This document shows, piece by piece, positions 46,805-57,516 of a DNA stretch of 64,000 bases. Under the pieces are notes generated by a model that made no database searches, was not told the DNA's origin, and saw only the letters and a program-made list of their open reading frames with translations. The translations under genes and the position numbers were made by a program. The stretch is from CAVZOY01 sp963777095 (GTDB taxonomy: Bacteria; Actinomycetota; Actinomycetes; Mycobacteriales; Geodermatophilaceae). Location of the stretch: contig CAVZOY010000002.1 of assembly GCA_963777095.1 (NCBI GenBank), positions 558,001 through 622,000 on the forward strand. The letters run 5' to 3'. Numbering within the stretch: position 1 is the first letter of the stretch; the number at the start of each line of letters is the position of its first letter.

Positions 46805-48841
46805 GTGCCAGAGCCGACCGTCCTGACCGCCGCAGCGGAAGGGCCCCCGGCCTACCTGGGACCTGCGGCCGCGCTCGTGGTCACCGCCGCCGTGATCGGT
46901 TACCTGACGACGCGGGCACGGATCGTGCCGATCGTGGGGTTCCTGGCCGCAGGGGTCGTCATCGGGCCGGCCCAGCTGGGCGTCGTCGACAACGGATCGG
47001 CCGTCCAGGCGGCGGCCGACATCGGCATCATCCTGCTGCTGTTCACCATCGGTATCGAGTTCTCCTTGGACCGGCTGGCCGCGGTCTGGTCGTGGATCGC
47101 ACTCGGTGGCGCACTCCAGGTCGGACTGGCCACCGGCGCCGGAGTGGCCGCCACGCTGCTACTGGGCGGCTCGTGGCAGGACGGCGTCTTCACCGGCTTC
47201 CTCCTCGCGCTGTCGTCGACGGCGATCGTGCTCAAGCTGCTCGGCGACCGCCGCGAGCAGAACGGACGCCGCGGACGGCTCGCCCTCGCGCTGCTCATCG
47301 CCCAGGACCTCGCGGTCGTGGCGATGGTCCTGGTCGTACCCATCCTCGGCGGCGAGGGCGGCGCGGGTGCCGGAGCACTCGTGCGCGCCGCCGTCACCGC
47401 CGTCCTCGTCGTGGCGGTGGTGCTCGTCGTCGCCCGGCGCGTGCTCCCGCCGCTGCTCGAGGTCGTGGCCCGCACGTGCGCCCCCGAGGTCTTCCTCCTC
47501 ACAGTGGTCGCCGTGTGCTTCGGAACGGCCTTCGTCACGGCCTTGGCCGGGGTCAGCGTGTCGCTGGGGGCCTTCCTGGCCGGACTCATGGTCAGCGAGA
47601 GCCGCGCCAGCACCCAGGCGTTCGCGGAGGTGATGCCGCTGCAGATCATCTTCAGCGCCGTCTTCTTCGTCTCCGTCGGGATGCTGCTGGACGTCGGTTT
47701 CGTCGTCGAGAACTGGGCGCTGGTCACCGGCACGGCGGTGGGCATCCTGCTGATCAAGACCGTCACCACGGCGGCGTCGGTCGCGGCGCTGCGCATCCGC
47801 GCGCGGACCGCGTGGTCGACCGGGCTCCTCCTGGCGCAGGTCGGCGAGTTCTCGTTCGTGCTCCTCACCGTGGGGACGACCGCCGGCCTCTCGCCGCTCG
47901 GGCGCGGCGAGGACGGCCGGCAGACCTTCGTGGCCACCGTGGTCCTGCTCATGGTCCTGACCCCTCTCCTCGCGGCCGTCGGGGACCGGGTGGACCGGGC
48001 TGGGCGGGTGCGCGCGCGACCCGGAGACGACACCGCGGTCATCGAGACCGACGGCGACCTCGACGACCACGTCGCCATCCTGGGATGGGGCCCGACAGCA
48101 CTGGACCTCGCCGGCACCCTGCGGACGCGTGGGGTTCCACTGGTCATGACGACGCTGAATCCCGACGGCGCGGGGCAGGCCATGGCCGCGGGCCACACCA
48201 CGCTGCGCGGCGACCCCACCAAGGCCGCGATCCTCAACCAGGCCGGGGTCGGCCGGGCGCGCCTGGTCGTCGTCGCCGAGGACGAACCCGAGCAGGCCCA
48301 CCGGGTCGTCTCCGCGGTCCGCTCGCTGACCCGAGCGCCGATCGTCGTCCGGCCGCGGGGCGATGCCGACGTGGCCGTGCTCGCCGACGCGGGAGCCGAC
48401 TCCGTGGTCGACCGCGACCGCGCGTCGGACCACGCCCTGGTGCTCTCCGTGCTCAGCCGTCTCGGGCACTCGAACGCGCACCCCGGCGCGGACGCGACGG
48501 TCGTGGACACCACGGCGGTGGTCCGGTACCCGTGGCCCGCCGACTCGGGCTGCACGCACGGCACGATGTCCCGACCGGTCCTCCCCATGGCCTGGGGGTG
48601 CGTGGAGTGCCTGCGGCAGGGGACGTCGTGGGTGCACCTCCGGATCTGCCTGACCTGTGGGCACGTCGGGTGCTGCGACTCCTCCCCGCACCGGCACGCG
48701 CGGGCGCACTCCGGCGCGGACGGTCACCCGCTGATCACGTCGGCGGAGCCCGGGGAGACGTGGGCGTACTGCTTCTCGGACGACGTCACGGTCGACGCTC
48801 CGCACGAACTGCCGCGTGCCCGCGCAATGCCGCCCGCGTGA
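46805..48841 (+). CDS. CPA2 cation:proton antiporter with RCK domain and C-terminal UBP zinc finger
   Basis: 678 residues. About 12 helices form the Na+/K+-H+ exchanger domain (LLFTIGIEFSLDRL, GAFLAGLMVSESRASTQAF, LLLAQVGEFSFVLL). An RCK/TrkA-N domain follows (DDHVAILGWGPTALDLAGTL, residues about 417-540). The last 110 residues form a UBP-type zinc finger: CTHG, CVEC, CLTCGHVGCC and HRHARAHSGADGHPL supply the usual Cys/His ligands. GTG 46805 follows AGGAGG by five bases. The glycine motif GWGPTA is weaker than the canonical GxGxxG, so NAD binding is uncertain. Role likely in K+ or pH homeostasis. The gene is intact. Confidence 0.9.
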   Translation: MPEPTVLTAAAEGPPAYLGPAAALVVTAAVIGYLTTRARIVPIVGFLAAGVVIGPAQLGVVDNGSAVQAAADIGIILLLFTIGIEFSLDRLAAVWSWIALGGALQVGLATGAGVAATLLLGGSWQDGVFTGFLLALSSTAIVLKLLGDRREQNGRRGRLALALLIAQDLAVVAMVLVVPILGGEGGAGAGALVRAAVTAVLVVAVVLVVARRVLPPLLEVVARTCAPEVFLLTVVAVCFGTAFVTALAGVSVSLGAFLAGLMVSESRASTQAFAEVMPLQIIFSAVFFVSVGMLLDVGFVVENWALVTGTAVGILLIKTVTTAASVAALRIRARTAWSTGLLLAQVGEFSFVLLTVGTTAGLSPLGRGEDGRQTFVATVVLLMVLTPLLAAVGDRVDRAGRVRARPGDDTAVIETDGDLDDHVAILGWGPTALDLAGTLRTRGVPLVMTTLNPDGAGQAMAAGHTTLRGDPTKAAILNQAGVGRARLVVVAEDEPEQAHRVVSAVRSLTRAPIVVRPRGDADVAVLADAGADSVVDRDRASDHALVLSVLSRLGHSNAHPGADATVVDTTAVVRYPWPADSGCTHGTMSRPVLPMAWGCVECLRQGTSWVHLRICLTCGHVGCCDSSPHRHARAHSGADGHPLITSAEPGETWAYCFSDDVTVDAPHELPRARAMPPA

Positions 48842-48854
48842 CGTCGCCGTCCGG

Positions 48855-49866
48855 CTACTCCGGCTGCAGGTACTCCGCCGCCTGGCGGACGTGCGCCATG
48901 GCGGAGCGGGCGTACGACGGCGACGCCCCGGCCAGACCGCAGGTCGGCGTGCAGGGTGACCCGGTCGGCCAGCTCGTCGGCGGCGAACCCGAGCTCGTTC
49001 CACCACGCGCGCACGCGGGACGCGGTCGCCTTCGGGGCGGGCAGGGTGGTGTCGGTGCCGGGCACCACCCCGACCAGCAGGTGCGTGCCGGCGTCGATGG
49101 CGGTGCCGACGGCGTCGAGGTCCTGCACCAGGCCCAGGTCGAAGGAGATCCCGGCCGCGCCGGCGTCGCGCAGCAGATTCCAGGGCAGCCGGTCGGCGCA
49201 GCAGTGCACGACGACGGGCCCGGGGAGGGCGGCGACCAGGGCGGCGAGCTCGGCCTCGACGTCCGGAGCGTCGATCGGTGCCAGCTTGCCGAAGCCGCTG
49301 ATCGTGGGCAGCGCTCCCTGCAGGACGGCGGGCAGCGACGGCTCGTCGAGCTGGACGACGACGTCCGCGCCGGGTACCCGGCCGCGGACGGCGGCCACGT
49401 GCTCGGTCAGGCCCTCGACCAGCGACTGCGCGAGGTCGCGCCGTGCTCCGGCGTCCACGATCGCCCGCTCGCCGCGGAGCCGCTCCAGCCCGGCGGCGAG
49501 GGTGAAGGGACCGGCGGCCTGCACCTTGAACGGGCCGGTGTAGCCCTCCGCAGCGTCGTGCAGCGCGTCGAGGTCTCGGGCGAGGTACTCCTGCGCCCGT
49601 CGCAGGTCGATGCCCGGGCGGGGCACGAGCCGCCAGCCGGCCGGCGTGAGGTCGACGGCCAGGTCTACGAGGAGCGCCGCGGTGCGGCCGATCAGGTCCG
49701 CACCCGCCCCGCGGTCGGGCAGCTCGGGCAGGTGCGGGAAGCCGGGCAGTTCGCCGAGGATCGCGCGCACCGCCTCGGCGGGGTCCGTGCCGGGCAGCGA
49801 CCCGACGCCCGAGGCCGGCCCCCACGTCGTGGGGACCGGCCTCGGGTCGGTGTTCTCGGAGGTCAC
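48855..49866 (-). CDS. MetE-like (cobalamin-independent methionine synthase C-terminal domain) protein (break near 48951)
   Basis: About 336 residues, equivalent to one MetE/UROD barrel, so it is not a full-length methionine synthase. The start VGSLPGTDPAEAVRAIL is followed by QLDEPSLPAVLQGALPT. Zinc-type residues are in VVHCCADRLPWNLL and, after a surplus base near 48951, in LTPTCGLAGASPSYARSAMAH. Such proteins occupy the position of Rv3015c next to ligA. Methyl donor and acceptor are unknown. The start is GTG 49866. Confidence 0.86.
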
Positions 49867-49905
49867 GGCGGCGACGCTAGTCGGCCGCCGGAACGCCCGG
49901 TCGGG

Positions 49906-51788
49906 TCAGCCGACGACGACCGGCGTGCCGTGGTTGGCTTCCGGCGGGCTGACGGGCGAGTGGATGCGGAAGTACTCGACCAGGACGTCCACGTCGACCG
50001 GACCGGTCGTCATAGCCGAGCCGGTCCGGAAGGCGTCGAAACGATCGCCGCCGGTGGCGAGGAACGAATTCGCCGCCACGCGGTAGCTGGCCTCCGCATC
50101 GATGGTGACGCCGTTCAGCTTGATCGAGGCGTCGGGAACGCGGTTGCCGTACATCTGGGTCAGGTCGTAGGACCAGGTGAAGCCCGCGTTCGTCCCCAGC
50201 GTCAACCGGGTGTTGCGGGGGCCGGCGTCGAGCGGGCCCGTCGCGCCGTCCGGGTCCTGCTGGTACTGCTGCTCCAGGACGTCGTCGATGGTGGCGCCGG
50301 TCAGCGTGATCGTGTTGGCCGTGTTGCCGAACGGCTGCACGTTGAACAGCTCCCGGTAGGTCACCTCGCCCGCGAGGATGTCGGTGCGGACGCCGCCGGG
50401 GTTCATGAAGGCGATGACCGGGAAGCCGAACTGCTCCTCCTGGAGCCCCTCGAGCTGCGCCTGGGCGACCAGGTTGCCGATCGGCTGCTCGAAGGCGCGC
50501 TGGGCCGACACGGAACTGCCGATGTTCGCGGTTGCCGAGCCGACGACGCGGTCGCCCGCCACGGCGGACCTCGCCACCCAGTAGTCGACGATGGACTGCA
50601 CCTCGGCGTCGGGGTTCTCACGGGTGACCGGCACGTTGGTCGCCTCGTAGGTAGCCGCGCGGTCGACCTCGCCGGTGGCCTCGTCGAGGGTCAGTCGGAT
50701 GTCGGACACCAGCCGGCCGTAGAAGCCCGCCGAGGTGACCAGGCGGTCCTGACCGCCGGTGACCGGCAGCTTGCAGTTGTACGCGGCGTGCGTGTGCGCG
50801 CTGACGATGAGGTCGACCTCGTCGACGATGCGATCGTTGATGTCGACGATCGGGCCGCTGAGGGCGTTGCAGCCGTTCGGGTTCGCGCCGGCGGCGCCGT
50901 TCTGCGTGCCGCCTTCGTGGACGAGCACGCCGATCGCCTCGACGCCGCGCCGCTGGAGCTCCGGCACGTACTTGTTGACCGCGTCGGCCTCGTCGATGAA
51001 CGTCACGTCGGCGACGCCGTTCGGCGCGACGATGGTCGGGGGTCGTCTCGGTGACCACACCGATGAGCGCGATCTTCTTCCCGCCGGGGACGTCGAAGAC
51101 CTGGTAGGGCGGCAGCATGGCCTTGCCGGTCTTCTTGGAGACCACGTTGGCGGCCAGGTACGGGAAGTCGGCACCGTCGAAGGCGTGCTCGCCCTCACCG
51201 AAGCAGCCGTCGGTGCCCACGACGAACGGCTCGCCGTTCAGCGTCGCCGGGCAGGCGACGACGTCATCGCTGTACGTGCCGTCGGTCGCGGCCGAGATCC
51301 GGCGCAGCTCCTCGGTGCCGCGGTCGAACTCGTGGTTGCCGACGGACGAGACATCGAGGCCCATCGCGTCGAGCACCTCGATGGTCGGCTCGTCCTTGAA
51401 GAGGCTCGACTCGAACGGCGAGGCGCTGATCAGGTCGCCGGCACCGACGAACCACGAGCCGGACTTCTCGCCGCTCTCGGCGGTGAATGCCGCCTGGAGC
51501 CCTTTGACGGTGGACGCGACGTTGGCCGCCCCACCGACGATGGTAGACGATGTCGTCCGACGTGCCGTAGGCGCCGTCCGGCCCAGGAGCGGTGATCTGC
51601 TGCGAGTCGGCACCCGCCGTGTTCGCGATGCGTCCGTGGAAGTCGTTCATGGCGATCAGCTGGACGGGAACGTCAGCTACGGGCTTCGGTGCGGCGTCGG
51701 CCGCCACGGGGACGCCGACAACCGTGGCGGTGGCCGCGGTCAGGGCGACGAGAAGGCGCGTTCTGCGCAAGGGGCTCTCCAAGGGCAT
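49906..51788 (-). CDS. Secreted bifunctional metallophosphatase/5'-nucleotidase (two frame breaks)
   Basis: About 626 residues. An N-terminal signal peptide (LLVALTAATATVVGVPVAADA) indicates export. The metallophosphatase domain has LIAMNDFHGRI, VGAGDLISASPF, SSVGNHEFDRG and SAHTHAAYNC, matching UshA-type metal ligands. The C-terminal nucleotide-binding domain has FMNPGGVRTDIL and NSFLATGGDRFDAF. Surplus bases occur near 51543 and 51047, the second in CCCGACCATCG, a context shared with ligA. ATG 51788 is preferred, with GTG 51803 possible. It probably scavenges phosphate or nucleosides. Confidence 0.9.
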
Positions 51789-51907
51789 GCGGACAGAGGT
51801 CACCGATCAGGTGACGCGGGGGCGACGAGCCGGCTCGTACGACTACACCGGGTGAGGTGTGGCGGCTCGTCCAGGACGCTAACCCGTGGTCCGACCATTG
51901 CCAAGAG

Positions 51908-53009
51908 TCAGTGACGAACCGTTTCCCCACGGTCACCAGTCGTTCGCATGCGCGCCTGGCCGAGCACCCGGTCACCCCGCACGGGGTCGGGCTCGTAGAG
52001 CACCGCGGACTGCCCCGGAGCGACGCCGCGCTGCTCCTCGGCGAGCTCCAGGACCAGGCCGCCACGCTCCGCCCGCACCTCGCAGGCCACCGGCGCCCCG
52101 TGCGCACGCAGCTGCACGGAGGCGGAGAAGGGCAGCGCGGGCACCGCGCCGGTCCACGTGGGCGGTCCGGTCCGCACCACGCCGACGCCTGCCTGCTCCG
52201 CCGTACCGACGGTGACGGTGCGGCTGACCGGCTCGATGCCCAGCACGTAGCGCGGCCGCTGCGTCGGCCACGGTCACGCCCAGGCCGCGGCGCTGCCCGA
52301 CGGTGAACCCGAAGGTGCCGGCGTGCTCGCCGAGAGTCTCGCCGGTGGCCGCGTCGACGACCGGGCCGGGCCGCTCGCCCAGCCGGCGGGCCAGGAAGCC
52401 GCGGGTGTCGCCGTCGGGGATGAAGCAGATGTCGTGGGAGTCGGGCTTGGCCGCGACGGCGAACCCGCGCTCGGCGGCGACCTCGCGCACCCGCTGCTTG
52501 GTCATGCTCCCGAGCGGGAACATCGCGCCGGCCAACTGGTCGGCGGTGAGGACGCCCAGCACGTAGGACTGGTCCTTGGCCGCGTCGGCCGACCGACGCA
52601 GCACGCCGTCCTCGAGCCGGGCGTGGTGGCCGGTCACGACCGCGTCGAAGCCGAGGGCCCGGGCCCGGTCTAGCACGGCGGCGAACTTGATCCGCTCGTT
52701 GCAGCGCAGGCAGGGGTTGGGCGTCCGGCCGGCGGCGTACTCGGCGACGAAGTCGTCGACGACGTCCTCGGTGAACCGGTCGGCGAGGTCCCAGACGTAG
52801 AACGGGATGCCCAGCTCGTCGGCGACCCGGCGGGCGTCGTGGGCGTCCTCGACGCTGCAGCAGCCGCGGGCGCCGCTGCGCAGGGTCTGCCGGTCCTGGG
52901 AGAGGGCGAGGTGGACGCCGGTGACGTCGTGCCCCGCGTCGACGGCGAGGGCGGCGGCGACCGCGGAGTCCACCCCGCCGCTCATCGCGGCGAGAACGCG
53001 CACCGTCAC
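51908..53009 (-). CDS. mnmA: tRNA-specific 2-thiouridylase (frame broken near 52256)
   Basis: This enzyme installs 2-thiouridine at U34 of Lys, Glu and Gln tRNAs using sulfur from IscS. About 366 residues. The PP-loop is MSGGVDSAVAAALA. The catalytic cysteines are in GRTPNPCLRCNERIKF and SHDICFIPDGD. A surplus base near 52256 separates VADAA from PRYVLGIEPVSRTVTVG. GTG 53009 overlaps the iscS stop by 4 bases, so sulfur donor and acceptor are cotranslated. Confidence 0.95.
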
Positions 53010-54211
53010 CGCCGGCCCAGCCCGGCCCGGCGGGCACGCTCCACGACCGGGCCGATGACGGCGAGCAACGCGTCGACGTCGGCGTCGGTCGACGTGTGTC
53101 CGAGGCTGAACCGCAGCGAGCTGCGCGCCCGGTCGGCGTCGGCCCCGACGGCGAGCAGCACGTGGCTGGGGCGCGCGACGCCGGCGCTGCACGCCGACCC
53201 GGTCGAGCACTCCACCCCGCGCGCGTCGAGCAGCATGAGCAGCGCGTCGCCCTCGGCGCCGGGGAACGAGAGGTGCGCGTTGCCGGGCAGCCGGCCCGGC
53301 CCGCCGGCGACGACGTCGTCCAGCGGCGGGCCGTTGAGCTGGACGTCGGGCACCTGCTCGACCACCCCGGCGACCAGCCGGTCGCGCAGCCCGGTGAGCG
53401 TGGCGGCGCGGGCCTCCCGTGACCCGACGGCGGACGTCACAGCCGCGCCGAGGCCGACGATGGCCGCGACGTCGAGCGTGCCGGAGCGGACGTCGCGCTC
53501 CTGGCCGCCGCCGTGCAGCAGCGGCGTGCACTCGGCGTCCCGGCGCAGCAGCAGGACGCCGACACCCATCGGGCCGCCGAGCTTGTGACCGGTCATCGTG
53601 AGCGCGTCGACCCCGCTGGCCGCGAAGTCGACCGGCACCTGACCGACGGCCTGCACCGCGTCGGTGTGCAGCGGGACACCGACCGCGTGCGCGACCTCGG
53701 CGAGCGCGGCGACGTCGCTCACCGCGCCGATCTCGTTGTTGGCCCACATGACGCTCACGACGGCCACGTCGCTGCCGTCGCCCAGCGCCTCGGCCAGCGC
53801 GTCGGGGGTGATCCGGCCGGTGGGCTCGACCCGCAGCCAGGTGATCTCCGCGCCGTCGTGCTTGGCCAACCACTCGACGCTGTCGAGCACCGCGTGGTGC
53901 TCGGCGGGGCTGACCACGATCCGGCGACGGCGCGAGTCGGCCGCGCGGCGGGCCCAGAACAGGCCCTTGACGGCGAGGTTGTCGCTCTCGGTGCCGCCGC
54001 CGGTGAAGAGCACCTCCGACGGCCGCGCGCCCAGCGCCTCGGCCAGCCGTTCGCGGGCCTGCTCGGCGGCGCGCCGCGCCGCCCGGCCACTGGCATGCAG
54101 CGAGGAGGCGTTGCCCACCCGGCCGAGCTGCTCGGTCATCGCGGCGAGCACTTCGGGGAGCATCGGCGTGGTCGCCGCGTGGTCGAGGTAGACCGACTCC
54201 TGAGCGCTCAT
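53006..54211 (-). CDS. iscS: Cysteine desulfurase (IscS/NifS type)
   Basis: This PLP enzyme delivers sulfane sulfur from cysteine. 401 residues, intact. The start is YLDHAATTPMLPEVLAAM, the PLP lysine is in TMTGHKLGGPMGVG, and the persulfide cysteine is in VECSTGSACSAGV. The His-containing AEHHAVLDS is also visible. ATG 54211 overlaps the upstream MFS gene stop. The iscS-mnmA pair mirrors Rv3025c-Rv3024c. No iscU-type scaffold is in the window, consistent with a main role in tRNA thiolation here. Confidence 0.95.
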   Translation of the reverse strand: MSAQESVYLDHAATTPMLPEVLAAMTEQLGRVGNASSLHASGRAARRAAEQARERLAEALGARPSEVLFTGGGTESDNLAVKGLFWARRAADSRRRRIVVSPAEHHAVLDSVEWLAKHDGAEITWLRVEPTGRITPDALAEALGDGSDVAVVSVMWANNEIGAVSDVAALAEVAHAVGVPLHTDAVQAVGQVPVDFAASGVDALTMTGHKLGGPMGVGVLLLRRDAECTPLLHGGGQERDVRSGTLDVAAIVGLGAAVTSAVGSREARAATLTGLRDRLVAGVVEQVPDVQLNGPPLDDVVAGGPGRLPGNAHLSFPGAEGDALLMLLDARGVECSTGSACSAGVARPSHVLLAVGADADRARSSLRFSLGHTSTDADVDALLAVIGPVVERARRAGLGRR

Positions 54212-55606
54212 GACGGAGCCAGCGTAGTCGCGTCGGCAGCGGCCGCCCGGTGCGCCGGGGCGGCCGCCCGGCCTGCCACGCGCACGCCCACCAGCGCCAG
54301 CAGGGTGAGGACGGCGATGGTGACGAGCACCGCCGCGGGCACGGAGAGCGCCCCGTCGGCCGCGGCGGCGATCAGCACCCCGGCCAGGCCGATGCACAGT
54401 GCGGAGGCGGTCACGTCGGAGATCTGCAGCGCTGCCGAGTTGGCGCCGCGGTCGCGCTCCGCGGACTGGTCGAGCAGCAATACCCCGACGCTGGGCATGC
54501 CGAGGCCCATGCCCAGGCCCGCGACGGCCCAGGTGACGTAGGCCGGCCATCCGCCGAGTGCGGGGACCGCGGCGAGCGCGGTACCGGCCAGCCCGGCCGC
54601 GAGCAGGACGAAGCCGAGCCGCAGCACCCGCTCCCGCGGGACATCGGGACGGCGGCCCTGCAGCTGCGACGCCGTCGCCCAGCCGATCGCCCCGGCGGTC
54701 AGCGGCAGACCCGCGGCGATCGGGCTGAACCCGTGCACGGCGGTGAGCGTCAGCGGCAGCAGCGCGTCCATGCCGAAGAACCCGCCGGCGAGCAGCCCTC
54801 GGGAGGCGATCACCGCCGGCAGCCCCCGGCGCAGCCGAACGGTGCCGCGAGGCAGCAGCGGCCGCAGCCCGGCGGCGAGTGCCGCCAGTCCGGCCACGGC
54901 CACGGCGATCGCCACGCCGTCGAGCCGCTGCCCGGCGTACTGCAGCAGCACGATGCCGAGCCCCGCGAGCAGCGCCCACCCGCTGCGGCTGCGCCGCGCC
55001 GGCCCCTCGGGCGGCGCCGCCGGCCGGCAGCCGGCTGGCGGAGACGACGAGCACGAGGCCGACCGCCACGACGGGCAGCAGGCCGAGGAAGACCAGCCGC
55101 CACGACGTGTGCGTCGTGACGATCCCCGCGATCAGCGGGCCCACCAGTGCAGGCAGCACCCAGGCAGCGGAGATGGCACCGAACAGCCGCGGCCGCAGGC
55201 CGGCCTCGTAGGCCTGACCGGCGATGACGTAGAGCAGCGTGGCCATGACCCCGGCGCCCAGGCCCTGGACGGCGCGGCCGCTCACCATGACGGCCATGTG
55301 CGTGGAGACGCCGGACACCAGGAGGCCCGCGGCGAAGGTGCCCACGCCGAGCGGGAGCGCGACGCGCGGACCGCTCCGGTCGCCGGCCTCCCCGCCGAGC
55401 ACCATCCCGACCACCGAGGCGACGAGGAAGGCACTGAACGGCCAGGCGTACCAGGCCAGCCCGTCGAGCTCGGTGACCGCGGTCGGCATCGCCGTCCCGA
55501 CGGCCATCGCCTCGAACGCGATCAGGGTGACGAGCGTGAGCAGCCCGGCCGTCGTCCGCCGGTGCGCCGGATCCCAGATGCCCGGCCGTACCTCTCCCAC
55601 GTGCAC
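54208..55606 (-). CDS. MFS transporter (frame broken near 55010)
   Basis: About 465 residues with 12-14 helices. The N-terminal half has the drug-exporter style signature LGGEAGDRSGPRVALPLG and GRAVQGLGAGVMATLLYV, as in DHA2-type exporters. A surplus base near 55010 breaks RLPAGGAA from EGPARRSRSGWALLAGL, in a cytoplasmic loop. The substrate is unknown. Its stop overlaps the iscS ATG by 3 bases, so it is cotranslated with the sulfur genes, which is an unexplained association. The start is GTG 55606 or 55600. Confidence 0.87.
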
Positions 55607-55670
55607 CTTCCCGCCAACCGAGCCTGCGCCGGACAGCTTCCCATCCGGGGCCGACAGCGGCCGCGCGGGT

Positions 55671-56636
55671 TCAGCCCTTGCGAGCGGCGATCTGCTGCGT
55701 GGCCTCGGGGACGACGGTGTTCAGGTCGCCGACGACGCCGAAGTCGGCCAGCTCGAAGATCGGCGCCTCGGGGTCCTTGTTGATGGCGACGATCGTCTTC
55801 GACGTCTGCATGCCGGCCCGGTGCTGGATGGCGCCGGAGATGCCGACGGCGATGTAGAGCTGCGGCGAGACGGTCTTGCCGGTCTGCCCGACCTGGAAGG
55901 TGTGCGGGTAGAAGCCGGAGTCGACCGCGGCGCGGGACGCGCCGACGGCCGCGCCGAGCGAGTCGGCCAGGCCCTCGATGATCGAGAAGTTCTCCGCGCT
56001 GGCCACACCACGACCGCCGGAGACGACGATCGAGGCCTCGGTCAGCTCCGGTCGGCTGCTCTTCTGCTCGACCACGCGGTCGACCACGCGGGTCTTCTTC
56101 GCGTCGTCGGAGATCGCCACGTCCACCGGCTTCTCGGCACCCGCTGCGGCGGCCGGCTCGGGGGTGACCGAGTTGCCGCGCAGCGTGTAGATCGGCGTCC
56201 CGGTGGTGACCCGGGAGTGCACGACCGTCGCGCCGGCGAAGGCCACCTGCGTGGCGGTGCCGTCGGCGGCGATCTCGGTGACGTCGGTCAGGAAGCCGCT
56301 GCCGGTCTTGATCGCCAGCCGGGCGGCGATCTCCTTGCCCTCCGAGGAGGACGGGATGACGACGGCGGCCGGCGACACGGACTGCACCAGCTGCGCGAGC
56401 ACCTCCGCCTTCGGCGCGACGAGGTACTCGTCGAGCTCGGGCGACTCGGCGACGTAGACGGTGGCCGCGCCGTACTCGGCCAGCGCGTCCCTCACCTTCG
56501 CGGCGGTGCCGGGCGCGCCGGTGACGACGGCGGCGGGCTCACCGAGCGCACGCGCGGCGGTCAGCGCCTCCAGCGTGGTCTTGCGGACGCCGTCGCCGGT
56601 CGGGTTCAACTCGGCCAGGACCAGAACTTCTGCCAT
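55671..56636 (-). CDS. etfA: Electron transfer flavoprotein alpha subunit
   Basis: This FAD-binding subunit of ETF takes electrons from acyl-CoA dehydrogenases. 321 residues, intact. The N-terminal start is VLVLAELNPTGDGVRK. The C-terminal FAD domain carries VVSGGRGVASAENFSIIE, ASRAAVDSGFYPHTFQVGQTG and YIAVGISGAIQHRAGM. It follows etfB by 31 bases. The order etfB-etfA matches fixA-fixB (Rv3029c-Rv3028c). Confidence 0.96.
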   Translation of the reverse strand: MAEVLVLAELNPTGDGVRKTTLEALTAARALGEPAAVVTGAPGTAAKVRDALAEYGAATVYVAESPELDEYLVAPKAEVLAQLVQSVSPAAVVIPSSSEGKEIAARLAIKTGSGFLTDVTEIAADGTATQVAFAGATVVHSRVTTGTPIYTLRGNSVTPEPAAAAGAEKPVDVAISDDAKKTRVVDRVVEQKSSRPELTEASIVVSGGRGVASAENFSIIEGLADSLGAAVGASRAAVDSGFYPHTFQVGQTGKTVSPQLYIAVGISGAIQHRAGMQTSKTIVAINKDPEAPIFELADFGVVGDLNTVVPEATQQIAARKG

Positions 56637-56667
56637 GACTGCTTCGTCTCCTTCGTTCCGGTCCGGG

Positions 56668-57448
56668 TCAGACGATCTTCTGGGCGGCCAGGAAATCGAC
56701 CAGCTTCTGAGGCGCCGTCGCCCTCGTCGGTGACCTTGACGCCCTCGCCCTTCGGCGGGCGGCCGGCGAAGTCGACGACGGCGGTGGTGGCGCTGGCCAG
56801 GCCGACGGTCGACGGGTCGATGCCCAGGTCGGCCAGCCCCACGGTCGAAACCGGCTTCTTCTTGGCGGCCATGATCCCCTTGAAGGAGGGGTACCGCGGC
56901 TCGTTGATGGTGTCCCAGGTCGACACGATCGCCGGCAGCGGCGCCTCGAGCGCCCAGTAGCCGCCGTCGGTCTGCCGCTCGACCGTGGCCACGCCGCCCT
57001 CGACGGTCAGCTTGCGCGCGCCGGACAGCTGCGGGATGCCCAGCCGCTCGGCCAGCAGCGCCGGCATGACCGACACCTGGCCGTCGGTGGACTCCGCGCC
57101 GCAGAGGATCAGGTCGTACTCCAGCTGCTGCAGCGCGGCGGCGATCACGGCGCTGGTCTGGATCGCGCAGGAACCGTGGATGGCGTCGTCCACCACGTGG
57201 ACGGCCTTGTCGGCGCCCATCGACAGCGCCTTGCGGATGGCGTCGGTGGCCGAGTCGGGCCCCACGGTCAGCACGGTCACCTCGCCGCCCTCGCGGTCGC
57301 GGACCTGCAGCGCCTCCTCGATGGCGTACTCGTCCATCTCGTTGATGACGTTGTCGGCTCCCGCCCGGGCCACCGTGTTGTCCGACGGGTCGAGCTTGCG
57401 CTCACTGCCCGAGTCGGGGACCTGCTTGACCAGAACGACGATGTTCAT
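56668..57448 (-). CDS. etfB: Electron transfer flavoprotein beta subunit (frame broken near 56710)
   Basis: This is the AMP-binding ETF subunit. About 259 residues. MNIVVLVKQVPDSGSERKLD and the ADP-motif region VMPALLAERLGIPQLSG are clear. The frame fails after TDEGDGA; with a surplus base near 56710 removed, it ends QKLVDFLAAQKIV at 56668. ATG 57448. A perfect 16-bp palindrome lies about 70 bases upstream and may be the operator for etfBA. Confidence 0.94.
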
Positions 57449-57516
57449 CGGTGGCGCCTACCTCCGCGGGTGGGACGCGGGCGTTCGCCCGCCGGTTCCG
57501 TGCTCCGATCATCAAT

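Noticed and set aside
45829..51054. A 1741-residue plus-strand open frame
   Set aside because: It spans ligA, the MetE-like gene and the nucleotidase in antisense, plus the antiporter out of frame. Composition is Arg/Gly/Asp noise typical of shadow frames.
53006..55606. One 866-residue MFS-IscS fusion
   Set aside because: The frame is continuous only because of the +1 break near 55010. The MFS C-terminus and the iscS start ATG 54211 are separately clear.
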